Assembly (NCBI RefSeq): GCF_001570425.1
Contig: NZ_BCSX01000040.1
Coordinates: forward strand, 124,001-188,000
Length of the DNA stretch: 64,000 bases
Source: Mycolicibacterium brisbanense
GTDB taxonomy: Bacteria; Actinomycetota; Actinomycetes; Mycobacteriales; Mycobacteriaceae
Direction of reading: 5' to 3'
Shown here piece after piece: positions 36,517 to 44,293 of the stretch (positions within the stretch are counted from its first letter, which is position 1; the number at the start of each line of letters is the position of its first letter). Below the pieces are notes generated by a model, which did no database searches, was not told the origin of the DNA, and saw nothing but the letters and a program-made list of their open reading frames with translations. The position numbers and the translations under genes were made by a program.

Positions 36517-37694
36517 GCGCGCACACCCGAGCGGAACTTCGGTACCCGCATCATGACCTTCGTGCCTGCCCCGATCGCCGTCTCGACCACCAGACCGTAG
36601 TCGTTGCCGAATGCGGCTCGCAGCCGATGGTCGACATTGGTCAGCCCGACGTGCGCGGACTCGTCGACGCGGTGTGCCAACGCATCGCCGGGCCCGGCCC
36701 GAAGCGTCTCCGGGTCCATGCCTGCGCCGTCGTCCTCGACGGTGATCACGCAGTCCGAGCCTTCGTCGCGAGCGATGATCTCGATCGATCCACCGCCCTG
36801 ACCGGCCAGCCCGTGCCGCACCGCGTTCTCCACGAGAGGCTGCAACGCGAGGAACGGCACGACCACGCTGAGAACCTCGGGCGCGACCTGCAGCCGGACG
36901 GTCAGCGCGTGGCCGAACCGGGCCCGTTCCAGGGTCAGGTAGCGGTCGATGTTGCGGAGCTCCTCGGCCAGCGTGGTGTACTGGCCGGCCGCGCGGAACG
37001 AGTACCGGGTGAAATCGGCGAACTCCAGGATCAATTCGCGGGCCCGGTCGGGATCGGTGCGCACGAACGAGGCGATGGTGTTCAGCGCGTTGTAGATGAA
37101 GTGCGGGCTGATCTGGGCGCGCAGTGCGAGCACCTCCGCGCGGTCCAGCCTGGCCCGGGACGCGTCGAGTTCGGCCAGTTCGATCTGGCTGGCGGCGTAG
37201 CGGGCGACCTCGCCGACCGCGCCGAGCATGCCGGGACCCGGCGTGGTGCCGGTGACCACGACGAGAGCACCGAGCACCTCACCTCCCTCGGTCAGCAGCG
37301 GCTGCGCGACGATCGTCGTGGTCTGGATCCTTCTGAGCACCCTCCGCTGGCCGGTGATCGACTCGGCGGCGATGGCCGTGCAGCTGTCGATCACGTCGGC
37401 AGTCCAGACGGGTCCATCGGCCGGGTCCCGCGACAGCGGCGCCCCGTCGCCGTCATAGAGCGCGACTCCGGCGGCCCCGGTGAGCTCACGCAAAAACGGT
37501 GCGGCGGTGTGTGCGGATTCGCTGTCGAGGCCGCGGCGCAGGGCCCGCGCTGCCTGGGCGGCGGTGTGCAATGTGGCGTGCACTGCGCGCTCGGTGGGCG
37601 TGGCGACCACCCGGCGGGTACGCACGACCACGACCGCCGCGACTGCCGTCAGCATCAGCGCCAACGTCAGCGCTATCGCAACCTCGCCGGACAT
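36513..37694 (-). CDS. LytS-type sensor histidine kinase
   Basis: The 393-aa kinase has one N-terminal TM (about residues 5-24), a GAF-like region (about 40-170), a His_kinase domain with LRAQISPHFIYNALNTIASF (phospho-His in PHF) and an ATPase domain with LVENAVRHGL and DDGAGMD. It lacks the multi-TM LytS sensor, so its signal is probably read by the cytosolic GAF-like region. It is the first gene of the operon kinase, regulator, small membrane protein and symporter. By analogy with pyruvate-sensing systems it may detect an organic acid. Confidence 0.85.
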   Translation of the reverse strand: MSGEVAIALTLALMLTAVAAVVVVRTRRVVATPTERAVHATLHTAAQAARALRRGLDSESAHTAAPFLRELTGAAGVALYDGDGAPLSRDPADGPVWTADVIDSCTAIAAESITGQRRVLRRIQTTTIVAQPLLTEGGEVLGALVVVTGTTPGPGMLGAVGEVARYAASQIELAELDASRARLDRAEVLALRAQISPHFIYNALNTIASFVRTDPDRARELILEFADFTRYSFRAAGQYTTLAEELRNIDRYLTLERARFGHALTVRLQVAPEVLSVVVPFLALQPLVENAVRHGLAGQGGGSIEIIARDEGSDCVITVEDDGAGMDPETLRAGPGDALAHRVDESAHVGLTNVDHRLRAAFGNDYGLVVETAIGAGTKVMMRVPKFRSGVRA

Positions 37695-37728
37695 CGTGCG
37701 GCCAACCTTAAACCGGCGAAACCGCCGA

Positions 37729-38025
37729 TCACTGAACCGGGCAGGCGTACTTTCTGGCGACGTCCATCACGCGCTGTTGTGCTCCCGGGCCGATCACCCC
37801 TTGTGCGGCCAGCTCCAAACCGATGTATCCGGGGATGCCGCCGATGCAGGCCTAGTGGGCAACGCGCCACGCGGTGTCGGGATTCAGGTGGTAGCCATTG
37901 CGATCGAGCCCCTGCATGTACTCGTCGAACGCCGGGGTGCCCTGGTCCGGCACTGCATTGGCGGTGGCGGCCAGGGCAATCGCGGCGAGCACCGCTGCGA
38001 ATAGAGGTGCAACCACACGTCTCAT
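37729..38025 (-). pseudogene. DUF732 secreted protein gene interrupted by an amber codon
   Basis: Read from ATG 38025 (AGGAG 6 bp upstream), the frame gives a signal peptide (RRVVAPLFAAVLAAIALAATANA), then PDQGTPAFDEYMQGLDRNGYHLNPDTAWRVAH, a TAG at 37852-37854, then ACIGGIPGYIGLELAAQ and ends YACPVQ at TGA 37729. The two halves together form a complete 98-aa DUF732 protein with its conserved Cys pair. A single C-to-T change (CAG to TAG, Gln58) would explain it. No frameshift is present, so this is a recent lesion, a read-through case or a sequencing error. Confidence 0.8.
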
Positions 38026-38129
38026 GTCCATCTCCTATGGGCATATCCACCGGTCAACGCGTACACGTTTGCACACTGCACCGACAGAGACGGCAAAATC
38101 CCGGCATCGTCTGGTCTTAAACTGGCGAG

Positions 38130-38708
38130 GTGGCGAAACTGCAGCTAGTTCAAGACCCGGCCGCCGATGCCCTGCTCGAGGAGAATCCGTTCGCGTTGCT
38201 GGTCGGCATGCTGTTGGATCAGCAGATCCCGATGGAGACCGCGTTCGCGGGGCCCAAGAAGATCGCGGACCGTATCGGCGGCGTCGACGCCGTCCAGATC
38301 GCCGAGTACGACCCGGAGGCGTTCGTCGCACTGTGCTCCGAAACGCCTGCGATCCACCGGTTTCCGGGGTCGATGGCCAAGCGGGTGCGGGCTCTGGGAC
38401 AGGCCATCGTCGACGAGTACGACGGTGACGTGACCAAGCTGTGGACCGCGGGCGATCCGGACGGCAAGGAAGTGCTGCGTCGGCTCAAGGCGCTGCCCGG
38501 ATTCGGCGATCAGAAGGCCCGGATCTTCCTGGCGCTGCTCGGCAAACAGTACGGTGTGACACCGAACGGCTGGCGCGCCGCGGCAGGCGACTACGGCAAG
38601 GCAGGCACCCACATGTCGGTGGCCGACGTGGTCGACGCCGGATCGCTGCAGAAGGTGCGCAGCTATAAGAAGGAAATGAAAGCGGCAGCCAAGGCCGCCA
38701 AGGCCTGA
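38130..38708 (+). CDS. HhH-GPD-type base-excision repair family protein (Rv1156-like)
   Basis: The 192-aa protein opens KLQLVQDPAADALLEENPFALLVGMLLDQQIPMETAFAGPKK, as in the mycobacterial HhH-GPD family protein at the Rv1156 position. The helix-hairpin-helix segment is LKALPGFGDQKARIFLALLGKQYG. It lacks the C-terminal Fe-S cluster of EndoIII/MutY. DNA glycosylase activity is expected from the fold but the lesion is unknown. It starts at GTG 38130. Confidence 0.85.
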   Translation: MAKLQLVQDPAADALLEENPFALLVGMLLDQQIPMETAFAGPKKIADRIGGVDAVQIAEYDPEAFVALCSETPAIHRFPGSMAKRVRALGQAIVDEYDGDVTKLWTAGDPDGKEVLRRLKALPGFGDQKARIFLALLGKQYGVTPNGWRAAAGDYGKAGTHMSVADVVDAGSLQKVRSYKKEMKAAAKAAKA

Positions 38709-38803
38709 GCATCGATTTCCCGTTGGCCCTGCGGCTATGGCGCGGAAGCGCGAGCAGGGAGTGCCGTCACCGCAGAGTCAATGCGGACGCCCAGCGGAAT
38801 GTA

Positions 38804-39457
38804 CTAGAACGGTTCACCGTCGAAGCGCTCGCGGGTGGCGATCTCGGCGACCGGTCTGCGGGTGAGCTTGGTGAACTGACGCACCGGCTTGCCCATGGGC
38901 ACCACCGCGGCGACCGCGAACTCCTCGGGTATGCCGAGCAGCGCCTTGACGCGCGGCTCCTCGGGCACCGCCATGGTGGTCAACACGCCGCCGAAGCCTT
39001 CATTGCGGGCGGCCAGCAGGATGTTCCACACGAACGGGTACACCGACGCGCCGGACACCACGCCGATCCGGTCGAGGTTCTGATCGAGCGCGGCCACCAC
39101 GCCGAGGTCGACACAGACCACCAGCACCACCGACGCTTCGAGTAGCTGGGTGGCAGGCGGCACCTCGACAGCCGCGATCTCTTCGTCGGACACGCCGGGG
39201 GAGTGCAAAGGGTTCCAAGGGTTTTCGCCGTTGCGCTGTTGTGCGATGTAGCGGCGCGCGCCTGTGACGCTGAGATCGGAGAGCGCCTCGCGGGTGTGCC
39301 GGTCGCGGATCACCACCACGCGGGTGCCCTGCCGGTTGCCGCCGCTGGGGGCGAACCGGGCGTTGTCCAGTATGCGTTCGAGCACCTCATCGGGCAGTGG
39401 TTCGCCGGTGAACTGACGGGTGGCGCCGGTGGTGCGCATGACGTCGTAGATCTCCAT
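38804..39457 (-). CDS. Nitroreductase-family flavoprotein
   Basis: The 217-aa protein has the nitroreductase fold: MRTTGATRQFTGEPLPDEVLERILDNARFAPSGGNRQGTRVVVI at the N-terminus (FMN-phosphate contacts Arg and Ser-Gly-Gly-Asn) and FGGVLTTMAVPEEPRVKALLGIPEEFAVAAVVPMGKP at the C-terminus. It would reduce nitro-aromatics, quinones or flavins with NAD(P)H. ATG 39457 is preferred; a longer in-frame start at 39505 would reach into the divergent DUF1059 gene. Confidence 0.85.
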   Translation of the reverse strand: MEIYDVMRTTGATRQFTGEPLPDEVLERILDNARFAPSGGNRQGTRVVVIRDRHTREALSDLSVTGARRYIAQQRNGENPWNPLHSPGVSDEEIAAVEVPPATQLLEASVVLVVCVDLGVVAALDQNLDRIGVVSGASVYPFVWNILLAARNEGFGGVLTTMAVPEEPRVKALLGIPEEFAVAAVVPMGKPVRQFTKLTRRPVAEIATRERFDGEPF

Positions 39458-39492
39458 GCCTACATCTAACTCATCTATGCGATGGTGTTGAT

Positions 39493-39642
39493 ATGGCGAA
39501 GACACATCTCAACTGCCCGTGCGGCGAGGCGATCACGGGAACCGACGAGGACGACCTGGTCGAGAAGGCCCAGGCGCATCTTGCCGAGGCACACCCGGGC
39601 CGCGAGTACGACCGGGAAATGATTCTCTTTATGGCCTACTGA
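39493..39642 (+). CDS. DUF1059 small protein (49 aa)
   Basis: The frame reads MAKTHLNCPCGEAITGTDED, then a helix DLVEKAQAHLAEAHPGREYDR and ends ILFMAY. The CPCG motif and the HLAEAHP segment match DUF1059, a small family with a treble-clef-like CxC ... H metal site. It is divergent from the nitroreductase gene with 35 bp between starts and is followed by a terminator hairpin. Its role is unknown. Confidence 0.8.
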   Translation: MAKTHLNCPCGEAITGTDEDDLVEKAQAHLAEAHPGREYDREMILFMAY

Positions 39643-39664
39643 GGGGTCAAAAGGGGCCAAACAA

Positions 39665-39703
39665 AATTCCCGGCCGCCAGCAGGTAGCCGGCGACCGGGA
39701 ATT
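39665..39703. terminator. Bidirectional terminator between DUF1059 and the Ala/Pro-rich gene
   Basis: AATTCCCGG pairs perfectly with CCGGGAATT around a 21-nt loop that can itself fold. The + side is followed by CCGTTTCCCCATTTTT, a T-rich run that is unusual here and fits a classical intrinsic terminator. Confidence 0.72.
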
Positions 39704-39729
39704 CCGTTTCCCCATTTTTCGTGATGTTG

Positions 39730-40812
39730 TCAGGGCACCACCGTCGACCCGATGGTGGGCATGAACTGGCACTGCTTCTCGGTGGTAGAAACCTGCCCGA
39801 AGATCGTCGAGATGATGCTGCCCGAGCCGGTGTCGGCGACGGCCGTCAAGGTGGTCGGGCCTTGCGGGTTGATGTCCGAACGCGGCGTGAGGGTCGCGCT
39901 GCCCGACTTCCCGGTGGTCAGGTTCACCCAGGTGACGTTCAGCGGCAGCTTCTGCTCGGCTGCGGGGCCCGGCGTGCCGATCGCGGTGAAGACGTAGGCG
40001 GTCTGGCCGGGGCCGGGTCCCGGGGTCGGGATCTTCGCCGGACCGGCAACCGAAATCGCCGTCGCCAGAACGTTTCCGCCGTCCTTCAAGCATCCGTTGC
40101 TGATTGACGGATACATGAAGTCCTGGGTGACCGGACTGTCCGGCCCGAATCCCGGGGTGGCTGCCGCGGCGGGAGCCGCCGCCGGTGGCGCCGCAGGATC
40201 CGCGGGGGCAGGAGCGGGTGCGGGGGCAGGAGCCGGTGCAGGAGGAGCAGCCTCCGGAGCCGGGGCCGGCGGCGGTGCGGCGTCAGGCGCCGGAGCGGGT
40301 GCAGCCGCCGGGGCGGGAGCGGGAGCCGGGGCAGCCGCCGGAGCGGGAGCCGGCGCCGGTGCAGCTTCGGGAGCCGGTGCCGGCGCTGCAAGTGGCGCCG
40401 CCTGGGCCGGCCCGACGGCATTGGCCGGGTCGATGCCCGTCGGCAGGTGTGCCTCGGGACCCGCGCCCGCGCCCGGCACGTGGGCCGCCGGCGCCGCTGC
40501 TGCCGGTGCCGCTGCGGCAGGCTCGGCGACGAAATGGTTGACCGCTGTCGCGACGTTGCGGGAGTCGTCGGGTGCCGACTTGTTCGCCGCGAACGCCTGC
40601 GCCGCCGCCATCAGCAGTTGTGCGGCACCCGCCGGGTCGGCGGCGGCCTGCTGGATGACGGGGCTCAGGCTCTGTATCGCCGACAGCCCGGGCGCCTGTG
40701 CACCGTCGATCGGCAGTGGCGCTGGATCAGCGTGGGCGATCCCGCTGCCGAGCAGCACGACGGCCGACGCTGTGATTGCAGCAGCGGTGGCGAACAACGT
40801 TTTCGGTGACAT
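39730..40812 (-). CDS. Ala/Pro-rich secreted protein (Rv1157c-like)
   Basis: The 360-aa protein has a signal peptide ending HADPAP (cleavage after AHA), an N-terminal helical domain (about 30-95), an Ala-Pro repeat region (about 97-215, built of [13 protein letters not shown] units) and a C-terminal beta-rich domain with two Cys (NGCLKDGG and EKQCQFMP). Proteins of this kind are exported and cell-wall associated. It starts 43 bp after the stop of the second secreted-protein gene, so the two are one unit. Function unknown; the name reflects synteny. Confidence 0.85.
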   Translation of the reverse strand: MSPKTLFATAAAITASAVVLLGSGIAHADPAPLPIDGAQAPGLSAIQSLSPVIQQAAADPAGAAQLLMAAAQAFAANKSAPDDSRNVATAVNHFVAEPAAAAPAAAAPAAHVPGAGAGPEAHLPTGIDPANAVGPAQAAPLAAPAPAPEAAPAPAPAPAAAPAPAPAPAAAPAPAPDAAPPPAPAPEAAPPAPAPAPAPAPAPADPAAPPAAAPAAAATPGFGPDSPVTQDFMYPSISNGCLKDGGNVLATAISVAGPAKIPTPGPGPGQTAYVFTAIGTPGPAAEQKLPLNVTWVNLTTGKSGSATLTPRSDINPQGPTTLTAVADTGSGSIISTIFGQVSTTEKQCQFMPTIGSTVVP

Positions 40813-40855
40813 GGCTCTCCCTAGGGCGTGTCGGACGGTCAGACCGGGTCGGTGA

Positions 40856-41515
40856 TCAGGGCAGGCCGGCGGTCAAGAGCGGTGCCAGAGCCATCGGCGA
40901 GATCGCCGGAGCGGCCGCGGCCGGCGCGGCAGCCACCGGGGCCAGCGCCGGCGCGGTGGCGGTTGCCGCGTGCGCCGCCGCCGGTGCCACATTGGCCACC
41001 GAGCTGGCGGCGGGCATCAGCCCGGCCAGGTCACCCGGGATGCTGACCTTCTGGGGCAGCGGGATCGGCATGCCCGGCACCTGCGGGATGTTGATGTCGG
41101 CCGACGGAATCAGCGGGTTGGCGGGGGTTGCGGCCGGCGCCGCCGCCGGTGCGGCGGGTGCCGTCAGCGGAGACGGGAGCAGCGGCGAGGTCAGCGGCGA
41201 CGTGGCGGCCGGTGCGGTGGCGGGCGCGGTGCCCGGCATCTGGGGCAGCGTCACCGACGCGGTCGCTGCGGGGGCCGGAGCAGGCGCCTGCGCGGCGGGG
41301 GCTCCTCCGGTGAGTGTCGACGTCACGCCCTGCAGCAGCTGCGGGGCAAGGGCCGGCACGCTCGCCAGCTCGTTGACGATCGGCAGGTTCGGCACTGCGG
41401 GCGCCGGCGCCGGAGCCGGATCGGCGGCCGCAGTGGCGCTGAGCGCCAACGCGACCGGGACCGCGCCCGCCGCGGCGATCATGCTGGTGGAAAGTGCTTT
41501 CCAGGTGAGCTTCAT
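40856..41515 (-). CDS. Ala/Pro-rich secreted protein (Rv1158c-like)
   Basis: The 219-aa protein has a signal peptide ([30 protein letters not shown], cleaved before DPAPAP) and an Ala/Pro/Thr-rich mature part with short conserved segments [23 protein letters not shown] and [19 protein letters not shown]. It has no enzyme motif. It is the first gene of the secreted-protein pair, and its promoter region carries an array of GTNAC half-sites (41562-41619) shared with divergent pimE. Confidence 0.85.
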   Translation of the reverse strand: MKLTWKALSTSMIAAAGAVPVALALSATAAADPAPAPAPAVPNLPIVNELASVPALAPQLLQGVTSTLTGGAPAAQAPAPAPAATASVTLPQMPGTAPATAPAATSPLTSPLLPSPLTAPAAPAAAPAATPANPLIPSADINIPQVPGMPIPLPQKVSIPGDLAGLMPAASSVANVAPAAAHAATATAPALAPVAAAPAAAAPAISPMALAPLLTAGLP

Positions 41516-41561
41516 GGTTCTCCCAATCGGTTGACTGCACGTCTGTGCCCGAAACTATCGA

Positions 41562-41619
41562 GTTACTGGTGTTACTCAAGTGACACGTGTGGCGGTTATT
41601 CAACCGTTACGGCAGTGAC
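41562..41619. promoter_or_regulatory. Array of five GTNAC half-sites (MtrA-box-like) in the divergent pimE promoter
   Basis: GTTAC (41562), GTTAC (41571), GTGAC (41580), then GTTAC (41606) and GTGAC (41615) occur on one strand. Spacing is 9, 9, 26 and 9 bp. Direct GTNAC repeats with 4-bp gaps are, as I recall, the pattern bound by the actinobacterial response regulator MtrA, which controls cell-wall genes. The location between Rv1158c-like and pimE fits. Confidence 0.55.
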
Positions 41620-41728
41620 TGGAATCGGTTATCGGAGCCGACGCGACTGCGCCCGGCAAACGCGGACGGGAGGAGCGCACCACCGCGGGGGTTGCCGTGC
41701 GCCGTCACGCTGCCCTGCCTCAGAAGGG

Positions 41729-42985
41729 GTGAACGCTAGAGTCAGGGCGGTAGACACGACACCTGACACAACCGAACCGGCCGCATCGAGCATGCGGCTG
41801 TACCGCTACGCGTGGTTACTGCTGGCGCTCAGCGTCGCGGCCCGCCTGGCCTTCTCCTACCTGGTGCCCAACGGCACAAACCTCGTCGACCTGCACGTCT
41901 ATCTCGGCGGTGCGGCGTCGCTCGACCATCCCGGCACGCTCTACCAGTACACGTACGGCGACAAGACACCCGACTTCCTGCTGCCGTTCACGTATCCACC
42001 GTTCGCCGCGATGGTCTTCTATCCGCTACAGCTGTTGCCGTTCAACCTGGTTGCGTTCTTCTGGCAGATCGGCACCATCGTCGCGCTCTACGGGGTGGTG
42101 CGAATCAGCCAGCGAATGCTGGGTCGGTACACCGATCCGCGGCTCGCTCTGCTGTGGACGGCCGTCGGCATCTGGATCGAACCTCTGCGCGGCACGTTCG
42201 ACTACGGGCAGATCAACGTGATCCTCACGCTCGCGGTGATCTACGCGGTCTATTCCAACCGGTGGTGGGTGTCGGGGCTGCTGGTCGGCTTGGCTGCCGG
42301 GGTAAAGCTGATCCCGGCCGTCTCGGGCTTGTACTTCGTCGGCGCGAGACGCTGGGCCACCGTGGCGTTCTCGGCGGTCGTGTTTGTCGGCTCGGTGGTG
42401 TTGTCGCTCGTGGTCGTCGGTGAGCAGGCCCGGTACTACTTCACGGATCTGCTCGGCGACGCCCGGCGGGTCGGACCGATCGGAACGGTGTTCAACCAGT
42501 CGTGGCGCGGTGGGATATCACGCATCCTGGGCCATGACGCGGGGTACGGCCCGGTGGTGCTGATCGGCATTGCGGTGACTGCCGTGCTGGCGTTGCTCGC
42601 ATGGCGGGCCATCGGCGGCAGCGACGGCGACCGGCTCGGCGCCATCATCATCGTCAGCCTGTTCGGCCTGCTGCTGTCACCGATCTCGTGGACGCACCAC
42701 TGGGTGTGGCTGCTCCCGCTGATCATGTGGCTGTTGCATGGTTCGCTGCGGGATCGGCGCGGGGCGCAGATCCTGGGGTGGGGCTGGCTGGTCCTGACGT
42801 TGATCGGCGTGCCGTGGCTGCTCAGTTTCGCGCAGCCGACGATCTGGGAGATCAGCCGGCCGTGGTATTTGGCCTGGGCGGGTCTGATCTACATCGTCGC
42901 GACGTTGGCGACGCTGGGGTGGATTGCGACTACAGGCCCAGGATCCGGTCGATTTCGCCCGCCATCTCGACGTCCTTCTCCGTGA
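41729..42985 (+). CDS. pimE: Polyprenyl-phosphate-mannose-dependent mannosyltransferase PimE (GT87)
   Basis: The protein (418 aa from GTG 41729, 397 aa from ATG 41792) has about 10-11 TM helices and the GT-C loop motif [14 protein letters not shown], whose Asp corresponds to the catalytic Asp known for PimE. Other matches are [42 protein letters not shown] and [14 protein letters not shown]. PimE adds the fifth mannose (alpha-1,2) to PIM on the periplasmic side of the membrane. The start is uncertain because AGAAGG is too close to the GTG. The 3' end overlaps the convergent pterin dehydratase gene by 56 bp. Confidence 0.9.
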   Translation: MNARVRAVDTTPDTTEPAASSMRLYRYAWLLLALSVAARLAFSYLVPNGTNLVDLHVYLGGAASLDHPGTLYQYTYGDKTPDFLLPFTYPPFAAMVFYPLQLLPFNLVAFFWQIGTIVALYGVVRISQRMLGRYTDPRLALLWTAVGIWIEPLRGTFDYGQINVILTLAVIYAVYSNRWWVSGLLVGLAAGVKLIPAVSGLYFVGARRWATVAFSAVVFVGSVVLSLVVVGEQARYYFTDLLGDARRVGPIGTVFNQSWRGGISRILGHDAGYGPVVLIGIAVTAVLALLAWRAIGGSDGDRLGAIIIVSLFGLLLSPISWTHHWVWLLPLIMWLLHGSLRDRRGAQILGWGWLVLTLIGVPWLLSFAQPTIWEISRPWYLAWAGLIYIVATLATLGWIATTGPGSGRFRPPSRRPSP

Positions 42986-43214
42986 TGCCGCCGGCGGAAT
43001 GTGTCACTAATGCGAAAGTGACTGTCCGCCAACGGATGTCGATATCGGGATGATGATCCTTCTGTTCGGCGAACTCCGCGACGCGGCGCACCGCGTCAAT
43101 GCCGTCGAGGAAAGCCGGAAATTTGACCGATCGGCGCAGGGCGCCTGCCGCACGTTCCCAGTTCGGCAGATCGACGAGTGCGGCGTCAACCTGGTCGTTC
43201 GTTAACACAGCCAT
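42930..43214 (-). CDS. Pterin-4a-carbinolamine dehydratase family protein
   Basis: The 94-aa protein matches the PCD/DCoH family: [61 protein letters not shown]. The catalytic His pair lies in KDHHPDI and the motif ends [11 protein letters not shown]. It dehydrates 4a-hydroxytetrahydropterin, although mycobacteria have few pterin hydroxylases, so another role is possible. From memory, this is the Rv1159A position. It is divergent from mutT2 (27 bp between starts). Confidence 0.88.
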   Translation of the reverse strand: MAVLTNDQVDAALVDLPNWERAAGALRRSVKFPAFLDGIDAVRRVAEFAEQKDHHPDIDIRWRTVTFALVTHSAGGITEKDVEMAGEIDRILGL

Positions 43215-43241
43215 GCCTTCGACCGTATACCGTCGGGCGCG

Positions 43242-43634
43242 ATGGATGAGCAGATCGTCGTGGCAGGGGCATTGATCTCGCAGGGTGCGCTGCTGGTTGC
43301 CCAGCGTGACCGGCCCGCGGAGTTGGCCGGCTTGTGGGAACTGCCCGGCGGCAAGGTCGCACCGGGGGAGGACGACGGCGTCGCGCTGGCCCGGGAGTTG
43401 CACGAGGAACTCGGTGTCGAGGTTCGCGTCGGCGCGCGGATCGGCCAAGCCGTTGCCCTGAACGCCACCATGACGTTGCGGGCGTATCGCGTCGCGCTGA
43501 CCGCGGGCAGTCCGCGGCCGCACGACCATCGCGCGCTGCGCTGGGTCACCGCCGACGAGCTGACCGGCCTCGACTGGGTGCCGGCCGACCGCGTCTGGAT
43601 CGCCGACTTGGCTGCGGCGATGCGATCCGAATGA
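43242..43634 (+). CDS. mutT2: Nudix hydrolase MutT2
   Basis: The 130-aa protein contains a complete Nudix box [24 protein letters not shown] at about residues 37-59 (GX5EX7REUXEEXGU, with U = Leu/Val). MutT2 in mycobacteria hydrolyses dCTP, 5-methyl-dCTP and 8-oxo-dGTP-type nucleotides to sanitise the pool. The synteny with pimE and the pterin dehydratase matches M. tuberculosis Rv1160. It starts at ATG 43242. The 213-bp gap behind it holds a hairpin and a DosR-like site but no gene. Confidence 0.9.
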   Translation: MDEQIVVAGALISQGALLVAQRDRPAELAGLWELPGGKVAPGEDDGVALARELHEELGVEVRVGARIGQAVALNATMTLRAYRVALTAGSPRPHDHRALRWVTADELTGLDWVPADRVWIADLAAAMRSE

Positions 43635-43700
43635 CCCGTCGCATCTGGGTTGCTCGACGCGAACCGCGGACGCGTACTTCCGTGATCACGCTGTTGGTAG

Positions 43701-43727
43701 CCCTAGCGAACTAGGGACTTTCGGCAC
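43701..43727 (+). promoter_or_regulatory. Hairpin plus DosR-like half-site upstream of the PPOX gene
   Basis: CCCTAG-CGAA-CTAGGG forms a 6-bp stem with a 4-nt loop at 43701-43716 and could end the mutT2 transcript. Overlapping it, GGGACTTTCGGCAC at 43714-43727 resembles half of the DosR consensus (GGGACT ... GTCCC), but the right arm is poor. Confidence 0.35.
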
Positions 43728-43849
43728 TGTCTGAGCAGGTGGCCGCAGGCGCACAGTAGTTGCATAGAGCAGTTGACGGCACTGGACGCGGGATTCCTCG
43801 ACCACACGCCCATGGGAACGCTCGAACTCGTACAAGGAGGTTGATCAGC

Positions 43850-44293
43850 ATGACCAAGGGATCTGAACTCGATGTCCTGACCCGTCGACAGTGCCTGGAC
43901 CTACTGCAGGGCCCGCGGGTGGGCCGGCTGGTGTTCACCGAGGACGCCCTGCCCGCCGTGCAACCGGTCAACTATCGGATATGGCGCGACCAGGTGGTGA
44001 TCCGGGTGGCCGGTGGGGCCAAACTGGCGGCCGCGACCCTGCACCAAGTGGTGGCGTTCGAAGCCGACGACCTCGACCCCGACCTACGCACCGGCTGGAG
44101 CGTGACCGTCGTCGGCCATGCCGAGCCCATCACCGATGTGGATGAACTCGTCGCGGTGGCAGGGACTTTCGTGGAGCCATGGGTCGAGGGGCGGCGTGAG
44201 CACTTCGTCCGGATCACGACCGAGAAGGTGACCGGGCGGCAATTCCGCAGTCGCGCCGTGCCGCACTACCAAGGCGCTGTCACGGCATCATGA
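43850..44293 (+). CDS. PPOX-fold flavin-nucleotide-binding protein (Rv0080-like)
   Basis: The 147-aa protein has the split-barrel flavin-binding fold: LDVLTRRQCLDLLQGPRVGRLVFTEDALPAVQPVNYRIW, AFEADDLDPDLRTGWSVTVVGHAEPIT. Similar small proteins (Rv0080, from memory) belong to the DosR dormancy regulon. It has one of the clearest ribosome sites in the window (AAGGAGG, about 9 bp before ATG 43850), which predicts strong translation. It overlaps the convergent AraC gene by 14 bp. Cofactor (FMN, FAD or F420) is not decided. Confidence 0.82.
   Translation: MTKGSELDVLTRRQCLDLLQGPRVGRLVFTEDALPAVQPVNYRIWRDQVVIRVAGGAKLAAATLHQVVAFEADDLDPDLRTGWSVTVVGHAEPITDVDELVAVAGTFVEPWVEGRREHFVRITTEKVTGRQFRSRAVPHYQGAVTAS

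Noticed and set aside
39730-40812. PE/PPE or PE-PGRS assignment for the Ala/Pro-rich and secreted proteins
   Set aside because: No N-terminal PE or PPE motif; they have ordinary Sec signal peptides.
40970-42985. 671-codon frame reaching back from pimE
   Set aside because: The first ~250 codons are Arg-rich antisense of the Ala/Pro-rich secreted-protein gene.
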